Below are positions 52,925 through 61,897 of a stretch of DNA of 64,000 nt, one piece after another. Within the stretch, counting starts at the first letter, position 1. Each line of letters opens with the position of its first letter. Under the pieces are notes generated by a model. The model searched no databases and was not told the origin of the DNA. It saw nothing but the letters and a program-made list of their open reading frames with translations. This DNA comes from Schizosaccharomyces osmophilus (taxonomy: Eukaryota; Ascomycota; Schizosaccharomycetes; Schizosaccharomycetales; Schizosaccharomycetaceae). A program made the position numbers and the translations under genes. The stretch spans positions 923,001-987,000 of the forward strand of contig NC_079240.1 in NCBI RefSeq assembly GCF_027921745.1, written 5' to 3'.

Positions 52925-55468
52925 TCACGGTTTTAAATTCCGAGATTCTGTGGAAGAGGTCACTTTGTTTTCTTCACTTTCATGTTCATCGGAAATGGTT
53001 GGTTGCTCATGAGGTGGTTGCATTCGCCTTGCCGATCGAACAACAACAAATCCTTTTTCCTCGTTTTTCTCTTTTTGTCCAAGTGGATCTCGAATCCTCT
53101 GAAACACATTTTTAACAACATGCCAAGTTTTCATTACTCTACCTGTTGGTACAGGGTCGACTAGCTCGGGTTTACTCTGATTCATACGTATCGACAATTG
53201 CGATAACGAATCAGCATCAGCATCCACCTGAGGATGATACACATCGGCTTCGCGAACCGCGTAATTCGTGTCATGTGCAAACAGACTTGGCTTTTCATTT
53301 AAAAAGTCTAATTGTAGCGTCCGTAATTGATCCCTATCTCTCTGTCGGACATATCGATTCACTTTCGGCGGACGGTAAAACGAATACCCTCGCGTGTCAT
53401 TGAATGGTGATAATGGCGAAACGGGTGACTCCGTATTCAAATTACCCATCTGACCCGGATTATGAGGATCCACATCCGAACTCAACATTCCAATTCCGCT
53501 CGTTTGAATTGTCAGATTGGGGGATTCGTCTTTAGATGCAGGAATAATAGGACTCAGAGGAATGGAGTTACCAATGAATGAACGGTCAGTATTGTCAAGA
53601 GTCGACTGCGCCATCAAACTGTTTTCATAAGGGCTTTTATGACGACGACGTTTCAATTCATTGATACCAAAAACACGAGCCCATCCAAAAGGTCTATCCA
53701 AGGGAACACCTTTCCGTTCACTATTAGCTCCTAGGAGCCGTGCCGAGATTTCAAAAAATCGCTGAGTTGATATTAAGAAAAAAATAACATAAACCAATAT
53801 ATGTATGAAAAGAATTGCGTAAGTCAACAACTTCTCACGACCACTCTGATAATATTGTGGATGAATTAGAGGCATCATTAATACAACTATAATCAGACGA
53901 ACGACAGATAAATAACAACTTAGTACATTCATGTTTGTCTGGGGATAATGTGGCCGAAATATTGAGTATGCGACTAGATTCGCTACTTCTAAAAGGAAAT
54001 AGATTGTAATTTGTGCTGATCCAGAAACACCAAGGACACCAACAGTAATGCCACGTATGAATTGACTTACAATAGGAAACACCCAAAACATCAACCTCTT
54101 CTCGCGATATGAATTGTAAATGGACCCATAAAGGTGCAGATAAGTTTGATCTTCAAAAAGTTTTGATACCGGCTCGACAAACGACAAAAATAAGTATAAA
54201 CATCCAGGGAAAAAGATACCTAAGAATATAAGCAAGAGAACTGGTATAATTTCATATCCACTTGGTTCAATCACAAATTGATATGACATGTACGATATGA
54301 TGGGAAAATATGCTAAAAAATAGAGTCGAATAAAAAACCCACCGATAAAACTCCACGTGTCCCAGCGTGTTTCAACAATTGTATCGTGAAACATTTTTGA
54401 CATAAGCCACTTCAAAAGAATAATTAAAAGAGCCAACAACAGTGCTGCACCAAAATACACCGCCCCTACTATTAAAAATGGAATCCAACAAGATTGCCTG
54501 GTTCCTAAGGAATCAAGAAAGGAAGACATACCGTATTTATCCGGAATATATTCGTGATATTCAACCTTATTAACGTTTGCTAAATCTGTATAATCCGCAA
54601 ACTGATACTTTGCATTTTGGGAAAAGATAGGAAATCGAAAAAGAACAGTACTCCAAGATAGGGCAGCCATAAGATTTATGTAGAATTTTGGAAATGCAAC
54701 ATTCAATTGAGACGTAGATACAGCAAATTGCATATATCCAATAAAATCAGAAAATCCAAGGGCAGTTAAACGGAGAGCATCAGGGTCCATACTAAAGTTG
54801 AATAACGCTCTGAAGGGATCAAGACTTCCAGTCCACGGATTAAGAAAGAGAGCGTAAACTACTGAAAAGGACACGAAAGCAAGACAAATCAACGATGTAT
54901 ACGCTATCACAGGGTAAAAATAACTAAGTTCAATCGACAAATCAAACGAAACACAAGCTATCACGTTCCTCTCAGGAGTTCCATCCACAATAATAAGCCT
55001 GTTCATTAGGGACGTTAGTTCATACTTAGAGTAATCAATAACAGTCGACCCAAATGGGATGTCAATCATAAATGAGACATTCCCGGCAGGCCAGGGACAT
55101 TTGATGGGTACTCCAAAGCTATGTACATCCATGACAGCGTCACAGAGTTTTGTGGACGTGCTTGTAACAAGCGATCCTAAAGCATACGTTTCAGAGTATA
55201 TTGTAGCTGCATGCACATTTTCACCGGATCCTCCAACTACTGTTATTTTTTCAGAAAGATTTCCTATCACTTGAATATAGTAATGTCTGTTTTTTCTGTT
55301 GAAGTGCTTTACCAGCGCGTAAGGGGTAAAGTACGGGACATCGTGCTTCCTACTACTAGCTAAACAGTCTTGAAAATCCCCCAACGTTGGTGATCCTTCC
55401 GTAAATTGAAAAAATGAGCCCAAAAAGAGTAGTAATGTTATAAACAGTAGAAGCACTCGACAAGCCAT
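52925..55468 (-). CDS. trp1322: TRP-like ion channel (Pkd2/Trp1322 family)
   Basis: An 847-residue membrane protein from ATG 55468. Signal peptide MACRVLLLFITLLLFLGSFF; then an extracytoplasmic ML-like domain (LGDFQDCLASSRKHDVPYF onwards, to about residue 190) with cysteines; then a TRP-like domain of about nine transmembrane segments (for example AYTSLICLAFVSFSVVYALF, PFLIVGAVYFGAALLLALLI, GYEIIPVLLLIFLGIFFPG). The cytosolic C-terminal 250 residues are Ser/Pro-rich and end with basic and acidic clusters. Fungal members of this family (Pkd2, Trp663, Trp1322) act in calcium influx, cell-wall stress and ER-plasma-membrane functions. An in-frame GTG 27 codons upstream is rejected as start because ATG 55468 places the signal peptide at the N-terminus. 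Confidence 0.93.
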   Translation of the reverse strand: MACRVLLLFITLLLFLGSFFQFTEGSPTLGDFQDCLASSRKHDVPYFTPYALVKHFNRKNRHYYIQVIGNLSEKITVVGGSGENVHAATIYSETYALGSLVTSTSTKLCDAVMDVHSFGVPIKCPWPAGNVSFMIDIPFGSTVIDYSKYELTSLMNRLIIVDGTPERNVIACVSFDLSIELSYFYPVIAYTSLICLAFVSFSVVYALFLNPWTGSLDPFRALFNFSMDPDALRLTALGFSDFIGYMQFAVSTSQLNVAFPKFYINLMAALSWSTVLFRFPIFSQNAKYQFADYTDLANVNKVEYHEYIPDKYGMSSFLDSLGTRQSCWIPFLIVGAVYFGAALLLALLIILLKWLMSKMFHDTIVETRWDTWSFIGGFFIRLYFLAYFPIISYMSYQFVIEPSGYEIIPVLLLIFLGIFFPGCLYLFLSFVEPVSKLFEDQTYLHLYGSIYNSYREKRLMFWVFPIVSQFIRGITVGVLGVSGSAQITIYFLLEVANLVAYSIFRPHYPQTNMNVLSCYLSVVRLIIVVLMMPLIHPQYYQSGREKLLTYAILFIHILVYVIFFLISTQRFFEISARLLGANSERKGVPLDRPFGWARVFGINELKRRRHKSPYENSLMAQSTLDNTDRSFIGNSIPLSPIIPASKDESPNLTIQTSGIGMLSSDVDPHNPGQMGNLNTESPVSPLSPFNDTRGYSFYRPPKVNRYVRQRDRDQLRTLQLDFLNEKPSLFAHDTNYAVREADVYHPQVDADADSLSQLSIRMNQSKPELVDPVPTGRVMKTWHVVKNVFQRIRDPLGQKEKNEEKGFVVVRSARRMQPPHEQPTISDEHESEENKVTSSTESRNLKP

Positions 55469-55968
55469 TCTTATTTTAAAGCAGACATTATATTGAATTG
55501 TACAAAATAAATAAGCAGCTCCAAACGATAGTCGTGTGAGTAGAACCACTAATTATAGCAAACCTCTTTGTGTTTTGGACGAAAGTGACTATTCAGTATA
55601 GGAAATGCAATTGCACCTCAAAATTTAGTTTCTTCTTTTTTACCAATACTAAAAAATTTAGAAATCGATCTGTCAACAAATCTTTCTTATCGTTGTCTTC
55701 GTTTAGTAAATTTTGGGTTTTCTTTTGACTTACTGGAAGTGTACCAAAGTCATATAGTGTAGGTGGTGCTTCTCAGTATAAGAACATTGACTATTTCATT
55801 ACACCAGTAAATAAGCCAGCATTTGAGTATTAAATAAAATAAAAATTACAAAACAAATCCAGATACAATATTTTCATTTTTTTAAGGTTTCTAAAACTAT
55901 TTGATCATGATTCATCATTAAACGGAAAAACTAATTTACATAACCCAAGTCAACTAAATGCGATAAAG
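55469..55968. other. upstream region of the TRP channel gene
   Basis: The AT-rich sequence here shows no reading frame or RNA that can be supported. Confidence 0.5.
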
Positions 55969-57063
55969 TTATACATAAGGAATATTTCGTTCATTCAACC
56001 AGTTGTTCAATGTTCGAAAGTCAACGTGCACTCCATGACTTACTAAATCATTATGAATTTGACGAAAAGGGATTGAAGCGCTTGCGGCGTCACATTTTAA
56101 AAACTGAGCATATAACCTTCTTCCTTTATGACTCTTAAAAAACCTAGTGATGTTGGAAGAGTTCAACATGCTTGGGATGGCTGCCTCATTAAGCGTATCA
56201 TTCTCATTTTCCACTTCATCAGCAGGTGCTTCCAACAATTCTGAGGAATCAAAAGATTCTTCACTCGAATCCGAAGTAGGAAATTCCAACATTCCAAAAT
56301 ACATTCCACTCTTTTCCAGATCATAGGATTCTTCGTTCCCTTTCAAACTATGCGGGTTTAAATGCAGCCAATAATTCATGTCTATATCAGGGCGTTCGTT
56401 ATACTTGAGATTTCCATGCTCGTCAACAACTTGATTTTTTAAAATCCGAGATGGATAGGTCCATAAATACGGTGTTACTTTTTGCGGCAACTCACTCTCC
56501 GAAAAACCACGTTCGGAATTCTGATTCTTCGATATCGTTGGAAAAACGGCTTTTTGACTCTTGGCATATAAACGTGCTACCCGTGGTTCAAGTAATGCGT
56601 TGTTGACTTTTTTCCTTGCTGCACGCTCCAAGCCTATTCCCGACGAAGGTTTCAAAGGAATAATCGGCTTCTTTTTTGGAATTATGTGACCAAAAAATCC
56701 CAATGGAGATTTCGTTTCCTTCCCAATGTTCTCTTTCCTTGGGTTTTTCTTTGGGCTGGGATTGCTGGGATATAGCTCCCTAAACGACTTTTGCACTCGT
56801 GATGTGATGGTATTCCCAGGAACTTTGGATTTCTTTTCCTTTTCTGTGATTTTTCCAATCTTCGAAAAGTCCTCTACCATCTGCGACTCTTTATTCACGA
56901 AGGAATGAAGCGTTTGCTGTCGCGGTCGACTATGCGATTTCATATGATATCGAAAGTTTTGCAGCCTTTGCGAGAAAGAAGAAATGGAATTGTCCTTCTC
57001 TATTTCTTGTTTCTGTTCCATTTCATTCTTCCCTTCGCTTTCCTGCATCTTTGATTCATTCAT
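55969..57063 (-). CDS. possible Slx4-like endonuclease scaffold
   Basis: A single-exon 364-residue basic, mostly disordered protein. The only clear fold is the C-terminus (residues about 303-364): ITRFFKSHKGRRLYAQFLKC, IPFRQIHNDLVSHGVHV and FRTLNNWLNERNIPYV. The spacing and hydrophobic pattern resemble the conserved C-terminal domain of Slx4, which binds the nuclease Slx1, where the family shows a loosely similar LY..IL, LK..G and FLD..I pattern. Near the N-terminus, RQQTLHSFV (residues 48-56) resembles a PCNA-interacting peptide (QxxLxxF). If right, it would scaffold Slx1 in rDNA maintenance. The position corresponds to S. pombe SPCC1322.02. The family assignment is inference from pattern only. 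Confidence 0.5.
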   Translation of the reverse strand: MNESKMQESEGKNEMEQKQEIEKDNSISSFSQRLQNFRYHMKSHSRPRQQTLHSFVNKESQMVEDFSKIGKITEKEKKSKVPGNTITSRVQKSFRELYPSNPSPKKNPRKENIGKETKSPLGFFGHIIPKKKPIIPLKPSSGIGLERAARKKVNNALLEPRVARLYAKSQKAVFPTISKNQNSERGFSESELPQKVTPYLWTYPSRILKNQVVDEHGNLKYNERPDIDMNYWLHLNPHSLKGNEESYDLEKSGMYFGMLEFPTSDSSEESFDSSELLEAPADEVENENDTLNEAAIPSMLNSSNITRFFKSHKGRRLYAQFLKCDAASASIPFRQIHNDLVSHGVHVDFRTLNNWLNERNIPYV

Positions 57064-57396
57064 ATTTCCTTCCTTTCAAGTTTCCTCGTTATATGACCTA
57101 TAATCTTGTCATTGCAAAATTTGAATATAAGCAGTATCAAAATTCTTTATTCAAGACAATTTTATGTCCCTTTCTCATACTCTTTGAAGCCACTAGACAA
57201 AAAGCAAAGGTATAATTTCGGTTACTGTGGATATTTGATATAGGCTCGCTATCCTTCGCTAGTAAACAACCCATCGCAAGTTGCAAAGTAAGAATATTTT
57301 CAATCGGTATAGGTGACTATTTACAAAGAATGGAAGAAAAAAGCTGTATATTATTAAATATCATTAAAATAGACCATAGTTCCTTAGTATACATAT
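57064..57396. other. spacer Slx4-like/rpm1
   Basis: A gap of 333 bp between two genes on the same strand; it presumably includes the promoter of the former and the 3' end of rpm1. No other feature seen. Confidence 0.45.
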
Positions 57397-60249
57397 TTAA
57401 TCTTCAACGACTGAAACAAAAAGCTGATTTTGAAATGGCTGTACAAGCTCAATACGGACTGCCTTTCTAGTTAAATGGTATTTCTCTAATTCATAATTCA
57501 CGCCAATTTGTGCCTTAAGTCCAAATTCTTCCAAAATTACAGTTGGCTGCCCCTCAGTGTTTATTATGCCATGGCACAAAGGCAGCTTATCTTTTGGAAG
57601 CCGTGCCAAAAATTCCAAAGCCCAAAAACGTTCTGTATATCGACTAGTGTATTTCATAAGTTTTCCTTTGGTACTATACAAAGGTAGCTTTGACTCAATT
57701 TGCTCTTGTGTAATTAACTTGGATGTGTCTTTCAAGAGTACGCATTGCATTTGATAGTGGTTAATCAAATCTGTAAATCGACGAAGAGGAGATGTAGATT
57801 GCATGTATCCAGAATTGATTCCTAAAGAAAAGTGTGGAGACCCTTTCGTCGACATATAAGAGGAAGCCAAGTATGGGGAGATAGGGTACACTTGTTCTAA
57901 GGGAACCCTGCCAAACTCATCGCGGGCACGTAAAAGTTTATCAAAGTTTTCATTGAATGAATTATCAAAGGAACAAGGTATATTTTGACCACGGTACACA
58001 CCTGGAATACGATATTCCTTAAAAAATTTTGCACTAATGTGACCAGCCAAAATCATACACTCTGAAACTAACAACTCTGCGATATTCATTCCAGAATGAT
58101 TTACCGTTAAGGAGATGGAAGGAAAAGAGCTCCAATAAACTGGATTCCTTCCACTAATCATAGTCTCCGGAACCTTTTCTGGCAATAAATCCACGGAAAA
58201 AGACGGTTGCTGAAACATGAAGGAGTTTTTCCTTTGTCTAAAGTAAGTGAACTTTTTCACTTCTTCAAAAATGCTTAAGATTTTCTGTTGGTCATCAGCG
58301 GGTATGTCAGGCTCTTTGCCAAAATCCCGCGCCTGTAAAGAGGAATAAGTTGTTAGATTTTCTTTTTCGTTTAAAGCAGCACAGATTTGGGAGTAAGTGT
58401 AGCGCTTCACACGAGATATCCAGCTAGGTTGAACTTTGAAGTCCAACACTTCACCGTTCTTAGATAACTTCGCGCTGAACGTTAATGCTCTTTGCTTATC
58501 ACTTCCATCCAACGTCCATAGTTGTTTGGTTAGTTCCAATGGTAACATAAACTTCTTTTCAATATGTGTTAAATATAGTGTCTGAAAATTTTTCTCTGCA
58601 AAAGCCATAAGAGGGCTATTAAGATCAATCATACTAGAAGGATTTGCTATATGAATATGCAACCAAAATCCTTTTCTTTTCTTCTCAATTGAAATCGCAT
58701 CATCAACTTCAAGTGTTGATGAGCTGTCGATTGCAAAAGATTTCAGGTGGGTTAAATCCGTTCGCAAATCCTCCAAAACATCATTTGAAACGGAATGGCT
58801 CGGATCAGAGAAATGCTCATAATCCTTTTCGTATTGCTTTCGAGTATCAGAATGTAATTGAGGAAGAGCAAGTTGCGCTTCTGGTGCTAGTAATCTAGAT
58901 AATGTCCATGGAGACCAAACACCAATATCGCACAATAATTTATGAAAGTCACTGGCTGAAAAATCTTCCGTATAGTCGTATAAACCTATATCTTTATATA
59001 TATCAGACAACAGAGAATGAGGAACTTTCTGCAAGTTACACATAATCGTTTGATACTTTATAAAACTAATTATTTTCTTTTCATAATCATTCCATTCAAA
59101 TGATCGCAATGGAACGGGTCTTATAGTTTTAGGACTGGTGGGAAGCGTTTTAAAGCCTTCATTTTGTATGAGTTGCCGTGCTTTTCGTAAAAATGTGAAA
59201 TAACCAGGAGATTTGATACGTATGGTGTGCAAAACGTCTTCAAAAGTTGGATCATTGTATAAGGGGTTTAGAAAAACACTTTGGATTTCCGAGAATAGGT
59301 GGTCCACAATTACGAAACGGTGATTGCGTGTGGTGAGATACATTAGAAGTGCAATCTTTTCAGGAATTCCTATGACTTGATCCCCGTACACGATCTTTAG
59401 GAGTTCAGAAAAGGTAACGTGAAAAGGCATAGGTTCGCGGGCTCGAAGGGTAGGATAGATCTCATTAAATTTTATGAGATTAGTAAAGCATGTTTCTTGA
59501 ACTTTTTTGTTAACATGTTTTAGGCTTTTGGTGATCATTTCCAGATAATTAGGAGGAATCCTCAACTGGCCGTTGAGCTTTTTTTTATGACAGTATTTGT
59601 GAAACTCTTTAAGAAACCGTGGAAATCGAAGCAAGACTCTTGGGATACGAATAAAGATCATATCACCCCCTTCGGTGATGGTTGTTATCAAATTGGCATG
59701 ATTCTTAGGATTTGTTCCCACATATATGCCAACTTGCAATCCTGTAGAATTTGCCAAAACAAGTAAATCTCCATATTCAAACGGATGAGAAACTTCTGGA
59801 GCTACTTGGGTTTGCACAAGTTCGCTCTCTGCTATCTCTTGACCTTCCAGTGTGTCGGAAGACTCTGCATCATAGGAGATGTGCGCCCTTTTTGTGAAAT
59901 CTAAAGAATTTTGAAGTAGGTCTTTTATAGGTACAGACAATTTCTTGTTACGTTCTAAATCCAGGAGCAACCGGTCGACATCCACAGTTGCAGGTATAGT
60001 ACTTTTCGCAGTAATCTTTGATTCATCGACCGGCTCCCTAAAAAATGAAAATGAAGAGAAAGAACTCCTTTTTGAAATAATAAACGTGTTCCATCTTTGA
60101 GAAGGGTTCCAACGAATGCTGCTACACCAACGATGCGTATACCTTTTAGAGCACGAGAACTCATTCACACTTCTACGAGAGAGCGATAATGTCGCGCCAT
60201 GCACCAAAAAAGAACATTTCCGTAAAGAAAAGGACGGCTTTAGAAGCAT
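57397..60249 (-). CDS. rpm1: mitochondrial 3'-5' exoribonuclease Rpm1 (RNase II/Dss1 family)
   Basis: A single-exon 950-residue protein from ATG 60249. The N-terminus (MLLKPSFSLRKCSFLVHGAT, then SLSRRSVNEFSCSKRYTHRW) is Ser/Arg-rich and acid-free, a mitochondrial targeting sequence. The RNB catalytic domain starts near residue 500 with the metal-binding LEVDDAISIEKKRKGFWLHI and HIANPSSMIDLNSPL, and later has STSPLRRFTDLINHYQMQCV, the substrate-anchoring motif of RNase II enzymes. A degenerate S1-like region closes the protein. Rpm1 (called para in S. pombe) degrades and trims mitochondrial RNA with the helicase Rpm2/Suv3. The ORF extends to a TTG 15 codons upstream, not used. Confidence 0.93.
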   Translation of the reverse strand: MLLKPSFSLRKCSFLVHGATLSLSRRSVNEFSCSKRYTHRWCSSIRWNPSQRWNTFIISKRSSFSSFSFFREPVDESKITAKSTIPATVDVDRLLLDLERNKKLSVPIKDLLQNSLDFTKRAHISYDAESSDTLEGQEIAESELVQTQVAPEVSHPFEYGDLLVLANSTGLQVGIYVGTNPKNHANLITTITEGGDMIFIRIPRVLLRFPRFLKEFHKYCHKKKLNGQLRIPPNYLEMITKSLKHVNKKVQETCFTNLIKFNEIYPTLRAREPMPFHVTFSELLKIVYGDQVIGIPEKIALLMYLTTRNHRFVIVDHLFSEIQSVFLNPLYNDPTFEDVLHTIRIKSPGYFTFLRKARQLIQNEGFKTLPTSPKTIRPVPLRSFEWNDYEKKIISFIKYQTIMCNLQKVPHSLLSDIYKDIGLYDYTEDFSASDFHKLLCDIGVWSPWTLSRLLAPEAQLALPQLHSDTRKQYEKDYEHFSDPSHSVSNDVLEDLRTDLTHLKSFAIDSSSTLEVDDAISIEKKRKGFWLHIHIANPSSMIDLNSPLMAFAEKNFQTLYLTHIEKKFMLPLELTKQLWTLDGSDKQRALTFSAKLSKNGEVLDFKVQPSWISRVKRYTYSQICAALNEKENLTTYSSLQARDFGKEPDIPADDQQKILSIFEEVKKFTYFRQRKNSFMFQQPSFSVDLLPEKVPETMISGRNPVYWSSFPSISLTVNHSGMNIAELLVSECMILAGHISAKFFKEYRIPGVYRGQNIPCSFDNSFNENFDKLLRARDEFGRVPLEQVYPISPYLASSYMSTKGSPHFSLGINSGYMQSTSPLRRFTDLINHYQMQCVLLKDTSKLITQEQIESKLPLYSTKGKLMKYTSRYTERFWALEFLARLPKDKLPLCHGIINTEGQPTVILEEFGLKAQIGVNYELEKYHLTRKAVRIELVQPFQNQLFVSVVED

Positions 60250-60746
60250 AAGCAAAGAAAGTGTCCTCGAAGTAGAATAGTTGGCTGCGTACAAGTTTGG
60301 TTTGATAATTTATCCAGATAGGTAACATGTTCCTTGACCTTTAGGAGCATCGCTCGATTTGAATGGTAAATGGAGAGGAAAACAAGCGGTAATTTTCAAG
60401 TTTTATTTACTTTTAAATAAATTACATCTCCGTTCCTCTAGTACATACGCCCAATTCGACAAGAACTCAAATATTTCCCCCGTAAATTCCTGCATTATGA
60501 TTTCCATCAACCGAACACTAATGAAAATAAGACGCTGTTTATTATGAAGTTTAATACACGTTTCCCCTAGAAGACACAGTCTACATGTCAATATGTCTCT
60601 GAAATTGAAGAAACTGTTTACATTTTCAAGTAACAGATGTTTGTTACCTTTTCGTACTTTGTTGTAATATTGTACGGTCTTTGTTCGTGCTACTGTCTCA
60701 GGAGATTCTTTCCTTTCACCATATAAAATATACACATTTATAAAGG
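60250..60746. other. divergent gap rpm1/ssb3
   Basis: Promoters of the two divergent genes lie here. A 110-codon minus-strand frame (60403-60735) lacks an ATG at its start, but its end (VRLMEIIMQEFTGEIFEFLS onwards) looks protein-like behind a possible acceptor tttcattag, so a short spliced gene is possible but unproven. Confidence 0.35.
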
Positions 60747-61064
60747 ATGGAACGCCCTACGCCGCGTGTAACTAGTAATATGCTTGGCGAATGTGCCGGT
60801 AGGACTGTCAGGATCGTTGGAAAAGTAAATGAAGTGAGTGATCGCGCTGCACAGGTGGATTGCAATGGTCAACCTTTCGAAATGAACCTTACCGTGGATA
60901 ATAATTTGGAGCCTATGCATTTTTACGAGTTTGTGGTCTCTGTAAAACCTGATACTTCTGTACAACTTCTTACTTGCGTCGATTTTGGAACCAGCATAGA
61001 TATGGATGCATACAAAAACCTTGTTCAGTTTAGCAACAAGTATAAATCCTTGTTCTACGAATAG
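60747..61064 (+). CDS. ssb3: replication protein A subunit 3 (Ssb3, RPA14)
   Basis: A single-exon 105-residue OB-fold protein: MERPTPRVTSNMLGECAGRT, VRIVGKVNEVSDRAAQVDCN, and a C-terminal helix DMDAYKNLVQFSNKYKSLFY that packs in the RPA trimerisation core. RPA coats single-stranded DNA in replication, repair and checkpoint signalling; the small subunit holds the trimer together. Length and motifs match fungal RPA3. The gene is divergent from rpm1 as in S. pombe. The TATA-like ATATAAAATATAC at 60721 is unusually close to the ATG. Confidence 0.92.
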   Translation: MERPTPRVTSNMLGECAGRTVRIVGKVNEVSDRAAQVDCNGQPFEMNLTVDNNLEPMHFYEFVVSVKPDTSVQLLTCVDFGTSIDMDAYKNLVQFSNKYKSLFYE

Positions 61065-61897
61065 ATACCTTTCTGTTTGAAAGGGAACACTCTTTTTTCC
61101 ATCTAAATCATGACAATTTAGACGTTTTTGACTCCGGGTCAATGTTTGTCGCGACAAACAAGTCTTCGAGCTATTTGATACACCACACTGTCTTCTCACT
61201 TACGAAGGATCTTCTTGAGCTCTTTCAATCTTGAAAACATGTCTCAATCGATCAAATATTCATTTTCTTATTGCTGTCAAGAATTTGTATTTAAGGAGCT
61301 CGAACGATGTTAAGCGTACTTGGTCTCCGGGTACGGAGCCTAGAGTTTGCCGTTTGTTCCTAAAACACTACCAAATTAGCAACTTAGTAAGCTCTATCCA
61401 ACTACCATACACGGTTGTGTTTTTTGGCTAGTGAATCGGAAGGAATTCTGCGAAGGGAAGAAGATTTAAAAAGAATTTGGAGTCCTATAACGAATTCAGC
61501 CTTTAAAAGATTTTACTTAGGCAGGACTATTGTCTCTTCTTTGAAGTGATTAAGAACTGACAGTGAAGCTTTTGATTGCCATTTGAATGATCAATCTGTA
61601 AAGTTCTTTGCTCGTTATATCTTCTAATTCCTGTTTTCTCGCAAGTTTCATTCGTTTTGTTTCTTTCCTTCGGGCTCAACGAGGTAAACATCCGTAAGCA
61701 CACTTCATAGCCAGCTTTTAGAAGAAAAGCCTTTTTCGTTTTAAGTTTGCGTTGCAGGTTATAAAGCATACGAAGACCCATCCGAACGTATCCGTGGGTT
61801 TATTCTTATTCTTTGCAATCTATTGTTTGTCTTAACCATTTAAATATAGACTTTTATCTTCTTAGATTTTAGTTGTGGTTTTTATATTGAGTATACA
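61065..61897. other. spacer ssb3/Sec14-like gene
   Basis: It contains an 18-bp perfect palindrome (61143-61160, listed separately). Frames at 61231-61431 and 61527-61781 are short and unsupported; the latter begins with a non-ATG codon or lacks any motif. Confidence 0.45.
61143..61160. repeat. 18-bp perfect palindrome
   Basis: TGTTTGTCGCGACAAACA is its own reverse complement with no spacer, 80 bp after the ssb3 stop. It may be a dimeric transcription-factor site or part of a 3'-end structure; an NruI-type TCGCGA is at the centre. Function unknown. Confidence 0.85.
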
